The translations under genes and the position numbers were made by a program. The notes beneath the pieces were generated by a model. That model worked only from the letters and a program-made list of their open reading frames with translations. It searched no databases and was not told the origin of the DNA. From assembly GCA_021159105.1 (NCBI GenBank), contig JAGGSM010000210.1:1-7338 (forward strand): a stretch of 7,338 nucleotides of DNA, written 5' to 3'. Shown here piece after piece: positions 1-5,024 of this stretch; within the stretch, counting starts at the first letter, position 1, and each line of letters begins with the position of its first letter. Source of the stretch: Candidatus Bipolaricaulota bacterium. Its GTDB lineage: Bacteria; Bipolaricaulota; Bipolaricaulia; UBA7950; UBA9294.

Positions 1-286
1 GTTCTACCGCGCGTACAAGCATTGCCGCGATTCCTCGCTTCCGATGATCAGGAGCGACAGCCATGCGGTTCAGCCACCCCTTGCGGCCATCGTGCGTTCC
101 CAGGATTGCTCCCACAAGCTGCCCATTTTCTTCAGCTGCGAGGTAGATTGAGCACTCACCCTCGATCTGCGAGGAGATGTTCTCGCGCGTGTCGCGCCCG
201 TTCGGCCGATAGGGAAGGCCCGCCTCCTGCCACAGATCGCGCAGCCCGTCGTAATCATCAATGGTCAGTGGTCGCAGACTGATCAT
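1..286 (-). CDS. YpeA-like GNAT family N-acetyltransferase (partial, C-terminus beyond window)
   Basis: The reverse strand from 286 reads as an open frame of 95 codons that leaves the window at base 1 without a stop. The protein begins MISLRPLTIDDYDGLRDLW and shows the GNAT fold in order: the first strand and helix (residues 3-20), a central strand (about 46-52, SIYLAAE), a strand with LVGAILG (57-63), and motif A at 72-94 with the acetyl-CoA pyrophosphate-binding turn RKRGIA (82-87). The LW-x-R-P-N spacing and the GTHDGRKGW segment resemble the YpeA subgroup, whose substrate is not well defined. GNAT enzymes transfer acetyl from acetyl-CoA to an amine, and the acceptor here cannot be told. 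The start lies three bases after the pmbA stop, and GGGGTGA at the end of pmbA can serve as its SD, which suggests translational coupling. About 50-60 residues should be missing. Confidence 0.86.
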   Translation of the reverse strand, partial: MISLRPLTIDDYDGLRDLWQEAGLPYRPNGRDTRENISSQIEGECSIYLAAEENGQLVGAILGTHDGRKGWLNRMAVAPDHRKRGIAAMLVRAVE

Positions 287-289
287 CGC

Positions 290-1627
290 TCACCCCGCAG
301 TGACTGATATCCCCTCCAGGCGGAGGTAGGGGAGGGTCAGGCTGAACACGCGCTCGCGCTCGCTGGATACGCCGGAGAGGCTCTTCAGCGCATCGAAGGC
401 GTTCCCCGCGATGAGCGTCCCGCTGATCGGCCTTGAGATGCGGCCATTCTCGATCAGGTATCCTCCCTTGGCCACACCGGAGAAGTCACCGGAGACCGGG
501 TCCGCACGTCCGGAGAAGCGCGTCACAAGGACCCCCTTATCGATCTCGGCAATCAGCTCGTCTTTGCTCTTATTTCCTGGCAGGATCTCGAAGTTCGATG
601 GGCCGATCCCGGGAACGGAACGAGCAGAGCCAGCGGCATGCCCGGTGTTCTCCATTCCCAGGGCTGCCGCGGTGTACGTGTTGTGCATGAACGAGGTCAG
701 GTTCCCGCCCTCGATCAATGTCGTGCGCTTGTGCGCCACCCCCTCGCGATCGAACGACGATGTCCCCACGCCATTCGGCAAGCGACCGTCATCGATCACG
801 CTGATCAGATCAGAGGCTACCGAGCTACCGAGCATATCCTTCCAGCGGCTCATCCCGCGCAGCACGTTCTTGGCGTTCGCTTGAAACAGGATCAGGGAAG
901 CGAACAGGGATTGGGCGGCGTTCGGGGACAAAATAACTTGGCCGTTGAAGCTCACCCCCTTCTCCGCGCCGAGGGATCCCAGAGCGTTCTCGCAAGCGCG
1001 GCGGGTGATCGGCTCGACGTCGATCGCAGCAGCGCTGCGCGTGGCGTCGAACTGGTAGTCCATGTTGGAGACCTTCTCTCCGTCGCGCGCTGTGGCCAAA
1101 GCAAAGTAGACGAACAGGCTCTCCGGCTCCTCCCAGGAGACACCGTTCGAGTTGACCAGTGCGCGCCTCCCGATGTGCACAGAGAACTCGCCGTCGCCAA
1201 GGATCAAGCGCCTGTCGATCGAGCGAGCGATGTCGAGCATCTTAACCGCCTGTTCGATCGCATCCTCGACCTTGAAGCCTTCCGATGCGGGATCATATAT
1301 CCCAGAGACATACTCGTTTGGCCCACACTGCGGGAGGACGTTGTTCTCGTCCGTCGGCGAGGCTTTAGCCAGTGTGACCGCGTCGGCGCAGGCCTCGTCG
1401 ATCGTCGCCGGATCGTTGGTTGAGGCAAACCCGACTCGCCCACCTGAGAATGCGCGCACACCGAGCATCGTCTCCTTCTGGGCGCGCGATACCTGCAGGT
1501 CGTTCTTCTCGATCACAACTGTGATCGTGCGCATCGCTTCTCCGTACACCTCAACCCCATCTGCTCCACTCCGTTTCGTGCGATCAAGTGCGTCGGTGCA
1601 CAGATCGATCAGCTTCTCGCTGTTCAT
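290..1627 (-). CDS. pmbA: TldE/PmbA, non-catalytic subunit of the TldD/E metallopeptidase
   Basis: This 445-residue protein has the usual PmbA/TldE length. It has an N-terminal domain with the pattern GADGVEVYGE (21-30) and the family-typical GVRAF-GGRVGFAST segment (56-70). The C-terminal barrel domain includes NTYTAAALGMENTGHAAG (316-333) and the near-terminal ISGTLIAGNAFDAL (401-414). The region matching the TldD metal motif (around 241-265, VILSPNAAQSLFASL) has no HExxxH, as expected for TldE. In E. coli TldE pairs with TldD to form a cytosolic protease that trims unfolded peptides, matures microcin B17 and degrades the antitoxin CcdA. The ATG overlaps the tldD stop as ATGA (1624-1627), so the two subunits are probably translated by coupling in near-equal amounts. 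The SD is weak (a G-rich run about 8 bases upstream), consistent with coupling. Confidence 0.95.
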   Translation of the reverse strand: MNSEKLIDLCTDALDRTKRSGADGVEVYGEAMRTITVVIEKNDLQVSRAQKETMLGVRAFSGGRVGFASTNDPATIDEACADAVTLAKASPTDENNVLPQCGPNEYVSGIYDPASEGFKVEDAIEQAVKMLDIARSIDRRLILGDGEFSVHIGRRALVNSNGVSWEEPESLFVYFALATARDGEKVSNMDYQFDATRSAAAIDVEPITRRACENALGSLGAEKGVSFNGQVILSPNAAQSLFASLILFQANAKNVLRGMSRWKDMLGSSVASDLISVIDDGRLPNGVGTSSFDREGVAHKRTTLIEGGNLTSFMHNTYTAAALGMENTGHAAGSARSVPGIGPSNFEILPGNKSKDELIAEIDKGVLVTRFSGRADPVSGDFSGVAKGGYLIENGRISRPISGTLIAGNAFDALKSLSGVSSERERVFSLTLPYLRLEGISVTAG

Positions 1628-3018
1628 TGTTGCCGCCCCCCAATTGTCACAACACAGCGCAGATGCGGGCCACCGGCATCCACCTTCGCTAACTGCCCTT
1701 TGCCGCAGTGCCCTGCGCCAAGCCCCCAGGTGAAGTCATCCGCTACAGCGTCGACTGACTTCAACACCTTGAAGGCGTTGCCGGAGATGGTAACTCCGCG
1801 CACCATCTTCCCGATCTTCCCATCGATGATCTCATGCGCCTCGCGCACGCCGAACATGAACTCGGCATTCGAGTCAGCCTGCCCGCCGCCACCCAACCCC
1901 TGCAGGTAGTAGCCGCGCTTGACGTCGGCGATGATCTCATCCCTGCTCGATGTGCCCGGTTCGATGTAGGTGTTGCGCATGCGGATGATCGGTTCATCGG
2001 AGTACTCGAACGCCCGCGCGTTCCCCGTCGGCTCGACGCCGAAGTGAGCGGCGCTCTCGCGGCTGTGTAGGTATGATCGGAGCACACCATGATCGATGAT
2101 CACCGTTCGACCTGTCCTTACACCCTCGTCGTCCACGAGCAACTCGCCAGCAGCGTGAGGGATGAACTCGGACGGTCCGCTGTCACAGAGCGTCACCAGT
2201 TCCGAGGCGACCTGTGTGCCGATCTTTCCGCTGGTTATCGCCCCGCCGCGCACGAGGTCGGCCTCCACTGTGTGCCCAATCGCCTCGTGGCTGAGCACGC
2301 CGACAAGGCCGGGATCGAGGACGACCGTCGCTACCTCGCCCGCAGCGTACTCGGCCTGCAATTGCTCGACAGCGAGGCGCACGGCATTATCGGCCATCTC
2401 TTCGGGGGAGCGCGTGGCGAACAGATCAGCGTAACCGCCGCTCACCCCGGCTGAATCCATCCCCATCGCCTGGTCACCGCCCTTCTGCGCAACAGCTAGG
2501 ACACGAAAATCGGGTTTGGCATCGATGACGTGCGCTGCAGCGCCATCCGAAGTGACGATCACCTTTTCATCCTGCAATTCGGAGTAGGAGACAGCCGATG
2601 AGACGATCATCTCACTCTCCCCCCGCACCATCTGGTCGATCTTCATGACAAGCTCCAGCTTCTCCGTCAGCGGGTGAGCATCGAGTGGATCGTCCGTCTG
2701 CACAGCGAATTCCCCCGTCGCCAGCGACACACGCGGGAAGGGTGCTATCTTCTCCCTCTTGGCGGAGGCGGAAGTGCGGGCTGCGCCCTGCGCCTCGCTC
2801 ACAGCGCGTGCGATCCCTTCCTCCGACAGGTCGGTGGTACTGGAGAAACCGAACACGCCATCGACCAGCGCCCTCACCCCAACGCCGGCCAAGCGAAGCG
2901 TGGAGGACTCCTCCAACCGTCCGTTCCGCACGGAGATCCTCTTTAACCTGCGTACGTGATAGCGGAGCTCAACCCACTCGCTGGAGCGAGCGGCAATCTC
3001 CTGTAATAGCTGTAGCAT
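1624..3018 (-). CDS. tldD: TldD, catalytic zinc metallopeptidase subunit
   Basis: TldD is the active subunit of the cytosolic TldD/E peptidase, which cleaves small unfolded peptides inside a closed chamber. Counting from the ATG at 3018 the protein has 464 residues, close to the E. coli length. The metal motif HEAIGH is at 244-249 (HExxxH, with ligands H244 and H249 and catalytic E245). The third ligand is probably C438 in GHCGK near the C-terminus, the usual TldD position. Other family signatures are the glycine-rich QGLGGGGQADSNAEFMFG (373-390) and GVTISGNAFKVL (408-419). The frame is open to a GTG at 3033, but the five codons from that GTG contain a perfect SD (AAGGAGG, 3023-3029) placed four bases before the ATG at 3018, so the ATG is the start. 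It is first in an operon with pmbA and a GNAT gene. The natural substrate is unknown, and no RiPP precursor is seen in the window. Confidence 0.96.
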   Translation of the reverse strand: MLQLLQEIAARSSEWVELRYHVRRLKRISVRNGRLEESSTLRLAGVGVRALVDGVFGFSSTTDLSEEGIARAVSEAQGAARTSASAKREKIAPFPRVSLATGEFAVQTDDPLDAHPLTEKLELVMKIDQMVRGESEMIVSSAVSYSELQDEKVIVTSDGAAAHVIDAKPDFRVLAVAQKGGDQAMGMDSAGVSGGYADLFATRSPEEMADNAVRLAVEQLQAEYAAGEVATVVLDPGLVGVLSHEAIGHTVEADLVRGGAITSGKIGTQVASELVTLCDSGPSEFIPHAAGELLVDDEGVRTGRTVIIDHGVLRSYLHSRESAAHFGVEPTGNARAFEYSDEPIIRMRNTYIEPGTSSRDEIIADVKRGYYLQGLGGGGQADSNAEFMFGVREAHEIIDGKIGKMVRGVTISGNAFKVLKSVDAVADDFTWGLGAGHCGKGQLAKVDAGGPHLRCVVTIGGRQQ

Positions 3019-3022
3019 TCTG

Positions 3023-3029
3023 CCTCCTT
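3023..3029 (-). promoter_or_regulatory. Shine-Dalgarno sequence that fixes the tldD start
   Basis: The reverse strand reads AAGGAGG, then four bases (CAGA), then ATG at 3018. This full anti-SD match lies inside the open frame that begins with GTG at 3033, and it argues against that longer start. Confidence 0.85.
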
Positions 3030-3048
3030 GCACACAAATTCCAGTCAG

Positions 3049-3077
3049 ATTCTAGTCCCTTCACATTCCATCGGCAA
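3049..3077 (-). promoter_or_regulatory. sigma70-type promoter of the tldD-pmbA-GNAT operon
   Basis: The reverse strand carries TTGCCG (3077-3072; four of six match TTGACA), a 17-base spacer and TAGAAT (3054-3049; five of six match TATAAT). Transcription would begin near 3042, giving a leader of about 24 bases that contains the tldD SD. No other strong promoter is visible in the divergent gap on this strand. Confidence 0.65.
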
Positions 3078-3188
3078 CATGGATCGCGCATTGCAGACCG
3101 CACGGAGGGGACACGTTACCCCTGCCAGGCGGTCGTACGCCCTCGCCCACGCGCATCCCAGAGCATAGTCTCTCTGCTAGGAGGAGAA

Positions 3189-3776
3189 GTGCACAGACAT
3201 CTGGTATCGCTGTTAGTTGTTGTCTCGGTCCTTGTCATCGGCCTCGCGGCTCAGGCCGGGGTACCGCTGGCGTTCGGGTTCGGCGTTACCGTTCCTGCCG
3301 CGATTCCGATCGACTGGAGCGCATCCTTCTCTTCAATCACAACCGAAATCCTGACCGACCCTAACCTCACGCTCCTGTTCACCCTCGGTACGTACCCAGC
3401 CCACTTTCCAGACATGTTTGAAGGGAGCACGAACGCGATCGTCAAGAGCTGGCTGGGGCCGTTCGCCGTCTACGCCGGGGGAGGGCTCGACTTCCTATGG
3501 CGGCCGATAGGCGGGGTGTGGGGATGGACTCCCTACATAAACCTCACAGCAGGGACGCAGATCTGGCTGATCGATTCGGTGGCCCTCGTCGCCGGCGTGA
3601 GCACGCGGGAGCCGCTACCGCCAACATGGAACTTCTCCCCGCGGGTTTCCCTCGGCCTGCGCTTCTCCCTCACTCCTGCTCGGCCACCGGCGATGGGAAA
3701 AGAGAACGCATTCTACTTCTGGGTCATCGTCGGTCTCCTTGTCGCCGCCCTCCTCACCTACTACCCGCACAGCTGA
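3189..3776 (+). CDS. small exported protein with C-terminal membrane anchor, function unknown
   Basis: I do not recognise this 195-residue protein. The start is GTG at 3189 with AGGAGG (3179-3184) four bases upstream. The frame stays open far upstream, but that part is antisense to tldD and is not coding. Residues 1-23 form a signal peptide: basic HRH near the start, a hydrophobic core of L, V and I, and a likely signal peptidase I site after AQA. The middle (24-165) is rich in Gly, aromatic and small residues with alternating hydrophobicity, such as GVSLGLRFSL (152-161 region), as in beta-sheet or barrel-like envelope proteins. A second hydrophobic segment, AFYFWVIVGLLVAALLTYY (174-192), ends only three residues before the C-terminus. 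It is probably an envelope protein anchored at its C-terminus. There are no cysteines, no lipobox and no catalytic motif that I can see. Confidence 0.75.
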   Translation: MHRHLVSLLVVVSVLVIGLAAQAGVPLAFGFGVTVPAAIPIDWSASFSSITTEILTDPNLTLLFTLGTYPAHFPDMFEGSTNAIVKSWLGPFAVYAGGGLDFLWRPIGGVWGWTPYINLTAGTQIWLIDSVALVAGVSTREPLPPTWNFSPRVSLGLRFSLTPARPPAMGKENAFYFWVIVGLLVAALLTYYPHS

Positions 3777-3819
3777 GCAACAAGCATCACGCAGCCAAGA
3801 TCCGCGCTCGATTCCCCTC

Positions 3820-3846
3820 AAGAGGGCTTCACATCCGCCTCTTTTT
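3820..3846 (+). terminator. weak intrinsic terminator after the exported-protein gene
   Basis: AAGAGG (3820-3825) can pair with CCTCTT (3838-3843), with a possible extra C-G pair past a bulged G, and the run TTTTT (3842-3846) follows. It sits about 45 bases after the stop at 3776. The stem is short, so termination may be partial. Its loop contains the -35 hexamer of the next promoter. Confidence 0.45.
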
Positions 3847-3856
3847 GTGCTATACT
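3828..3856 (+). promoter_or_regulatory. extended -10 promoter of the sigma factor gene
   Basis: TTCACA (3828-3833; five of six match TTGACA) is followed by exactly 17 bases and TATACT (3851-3856; five of six match TATAAT). TG at 3848-3849, one base before the -10, makes it an extended -10 promoter. Transcription should begin around 3862-3864, leaving a leader of about 155 bases before the sigma gene. The downstream sigma factor keeps the residues (H150, E153) that read the extended -10 in E. coli RpoD, so the gene could drive its own promoter. Confidence 0.72.
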
Positions 3857-3862
3857 GCTTGG

Positions 3863-3988
3863 TAGAGAGACTAAGGGAGAAAGACCAGAGGCGGCCGATG
3901 CCGTAGCAGTGGACGTGTAAGAAGTGCTATTGTGGAGTAGATCGGAGGGCCCTCAGGGTCGTCCGATTCTGTTTCGTTGGTCTCTTAT
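3863..3988 (+). promoter_or_regulatory. structured 5' leader or small RNA upstream of the sigma factor gene, class unknown
   Basis: The predicted transcript start coincides with the base of a 10-bp closing helix: 3865-3874 (GAGAGACTAA) pairs with 3977-3986 (TTGGTCTCTT), including two G-U pairs. Inside it three local hairpins can form: CGGC/GCCG with a CGAT loop (3892-3903), TAGCA/TGCTA (3904-3908 with 3925-3929) and ATCGGA/TCCGAT (3941-3946 with 3962-3967). A second 5' segment, AGACCA (3882-3887), can pair with the same 3' strand (TGGTCT, 3978-3983), so two folds compete. I compared it from memory with 6S, SRP, ZTP, fluoride and GEMM RNAs and found no match. There is no U-run directly after the closing helix, so it probably reads through into the sigma gene. 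The pairing was done by eye. Confidence 0.45.
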
Positions 3989-4007
3989 AAATGGAGGGAA
4001 GGTTTTT

Positions 4008-4013
4008 AGGAGG
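4008..4013 (+). promoter_or_regulatory. Shine-Dalgarno sequence of the sigma factor gene
   Basis: AGGAGG lies five bases before the ATG at 4019 and supports this start over an ATG at 3991, which is in another frame and has no SD. Confidence 0.85.
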
Positions 4014-4018
4014 AAGGG

Positions 4019-4963
4019 ATGAAGGAAACAAAGGAACCAAAGGCGACGATCGATCTCAAGGCACACCTGAGCACGAAGCCTGAGAATAAGCGGGTCATAC
4101 GCGAGCGTTCGTCCCGTTCAGATAACCCGATCCGCACGTATTTCGGCGAGATCAGTCGCGTCCCTCTACTGACAAGGGAGGACGAGGTGACGCTCTCCAA
4201 GCGGATCGAGGCGGGAGACAAGCGTGCCAAGGAAGAACTGGCTGAGGCCAACCTGCGGCTCGTCGTGTCGATCGCCAAGAAGTACCGCGGATGCGGGCTC
4301 CCCTTCCTCGATCTGATCCAAGAGGGGAACCTCGGTCTGATGAAGGCGATCGAGAAGTTCGACTACACCAAGGGGTACAAGTTCTCGACCTACGCCACCT
4401 GGTGGATCCGTCAAGCGATCCTGAGAGCGATTACCAACCGGTCGCGCACGATCCGCGTCCCCACTCACATCAACGAACTGATCAGAAAGATCTATCAGCT
4501 GGAGCGAAGCCACCTGAAGGAGACGGGGGAGATGCCCTCCTCCGAGAACTTGGCGGTGGAGCTGGAGACGACCGAGGAGAACATCATCAAGGCGAAGAAG
4601 ACGGCTCAAAGCATGACCTCGCTCGACATGCCGATCGGCTACGACGACGATGGTTCCGTCCTCGGTGACTTTATCGAGGATAGATCTGTTGACTCGCCGG
4701 AACGGGAGACATTTGATCACCTGCTGGTGCAGGAACTTGAACAGGCGCTCGATGAGCGGTTGACCGATCGAGAGAAGCGGATCCTGGAGCTGCGCTACGG
4801 GTTGAACGACTACCAGCCGCGCACCCTCGATGAGGTAGGAGTCGAATTCGGCATCAGCAGGGAGCGCGTTCGGCAGATCCAGAAAGAGGCTCTCGCTAAG
4901 CTGCAGGACTCTGGACTGAAGCACCGCCTGGAGTGGCTGAAGCTTCTATCCGAACACGCATAG
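4019..4963 (+). CDS. rpoD: RNA polymerase sigma-70 factor, RpoD/SigA type
   Basis: This 314-residue sigma factor directs RNA polymerase to -10/-35 promoters. Region 1.2 is at about 36-66 (NPIRTYFGEISRVPLLTREDE). Region 2 spans about 74-144, with the core-binding stretch ANLRLVVSIAKKY and the -10 reading helix FSTYATWWIRQAI (122-134). Region 3.0 has H150 and E153, which recognise the extended -10. The sigma finger is DDDGSVLGDFIED (209-221). Region 4 spans about 238-296, with the -35 helix SRERVRQIQKEAL (280-292), in which R281, E282, R285 and Q286 match the E. coli contacts. There is almost no region 1.1: only about 33 poorly conserved, charged residues precede 1.2. Position 135, which matches E. 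coli T440, is leucine. It is probably the primary sigma factor, but a group 2 factor cannot be excluded from one window. It ends with tandem stops (TAG TAA). Confidence 0.95.
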   Translation: MKETKEPKATIDLKAHLSTKPENKRVIRERSSRSDNPIRTYFGEISRVPLLTREDEVTLSKRIEAGDKRAKEELAEANLRLVVSIAKKYRGCGLPFLDLIQEGNLGLMKAIEKFDYTKGYKFSTYATWWIRQAILRAITNRSRTIRVPTHINELIRKIYQLERSHLKETGEMPSSENLAVELETTEENIIKAKKTAQSMTSLDMPIGYDDDGSVLGDFIEDRSVDSPERETFDHLLVQELEQALDERLTDREKRILELRYGLNDYQPRTLDEVGVEFGISRERVRQIQKEALAKLQDSGLKHRLEWLKLLSEHA

Positions 4964-4981
4964 TAAACAGGTTCTTTTCAC

Positions 4982-5024
4982 GCTCTCGGTCATCGGTCCT
5001 CCTTTGGAGTTGATGGCCGAGAGC
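4982..5024. terminator. long hairpin between the convergent sigma and topA genes, probable bidirectional 3' end
   Basis: Bases 4982-4994 (GCTCTCGGTCATC) pair with 5012-5024 (GATGGCCGAGAGC) as a continuous 13-bp stem with one G-U pair. Inside it CTCC (4999-5002) pairs with GGAG (5006-5009) around a TTT loop. It lies 19 bases after the sigma stop and touches the last base of the topA stop, so both mRNAs would end in it. Neither strand has a clear U-run after the stem, so it may stop transcription inefficiently or mainly protect 3' ends. Confidence 0.6.

Larger units (their letters stand above)
3019..3188. other. divergent intergenic region tldD / exported protein
   Basis: This gap of 170 bases separates two genes transcribed away from each other. 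On the minus strand it holds the tldD SD and promoter. On the plus strand it holds the AGGAGG of the exported-protein gene. I see no convincing plus-strand promoter: CATAGT at 3165-3170 is a poor -10 with no matching -35. A short hairpin (AGGGG, 8-base loop, CCCCT) lies near 3107-3124. A 29-codon ATG frame at 3079-3168 has no SD. Confidence 0.6.

Noticed and set aside
70..261. 63-codon minus-strand frame
   Set aside because: It lies in another frame of the GNAT gene, which has family motifs, an SD and the operon spacing. It is a shadow frame.
638..1423. 261-codon plus-strand frame antisense to pmbA
   Set aside because: It has no domain-like sequence and is fully covered by a recognised gene. 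It follows from the GC-biased codon positions of pmbA.
3079..3168. 29-codon ATG frame in the divergent gap, considered as a peptide precursor for TldD/E
   Set aside because: It has no SD, no leader/core layout and overlaps the tldD promoter -35 region. Its composition looks non-coding.
2685..3188. N-terminal extension of the exported-protein frame
   Set aside because: It is antisense to tldD and its composition is arginine- and proline-rich. The signal peptide and SD place the start at 3189.
3863..3988. 6S RNA or SRP RNA upstream of the sigma gene
   Set aside because: It lacks the long rod with a central bubble of 6S (and is short for it) and lacks the SRP helix 8 motif. It was left as an unknown class.
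3986..3991. TATAAA as a second promoter for the sigma gene
   Set aside because: No acceptable -35 exists at 16-18 bases upstream, and the extended -10 promoter at 3828-3856 is far better.
3991..4083. 30-codon ATG frame overlapping the sigma gene start, considered as an upstream regulatory frame
   Set aside because: It has no SD and its codons mostly reflect the sigma SD and the 5' end of that gene in another frame.
4166..4924. 252-codon minus-strand frame antisense to the sigma gene
   Set aside because: It mirrors conserved sigma regions 2-4 and has no recognisable motif of its own.
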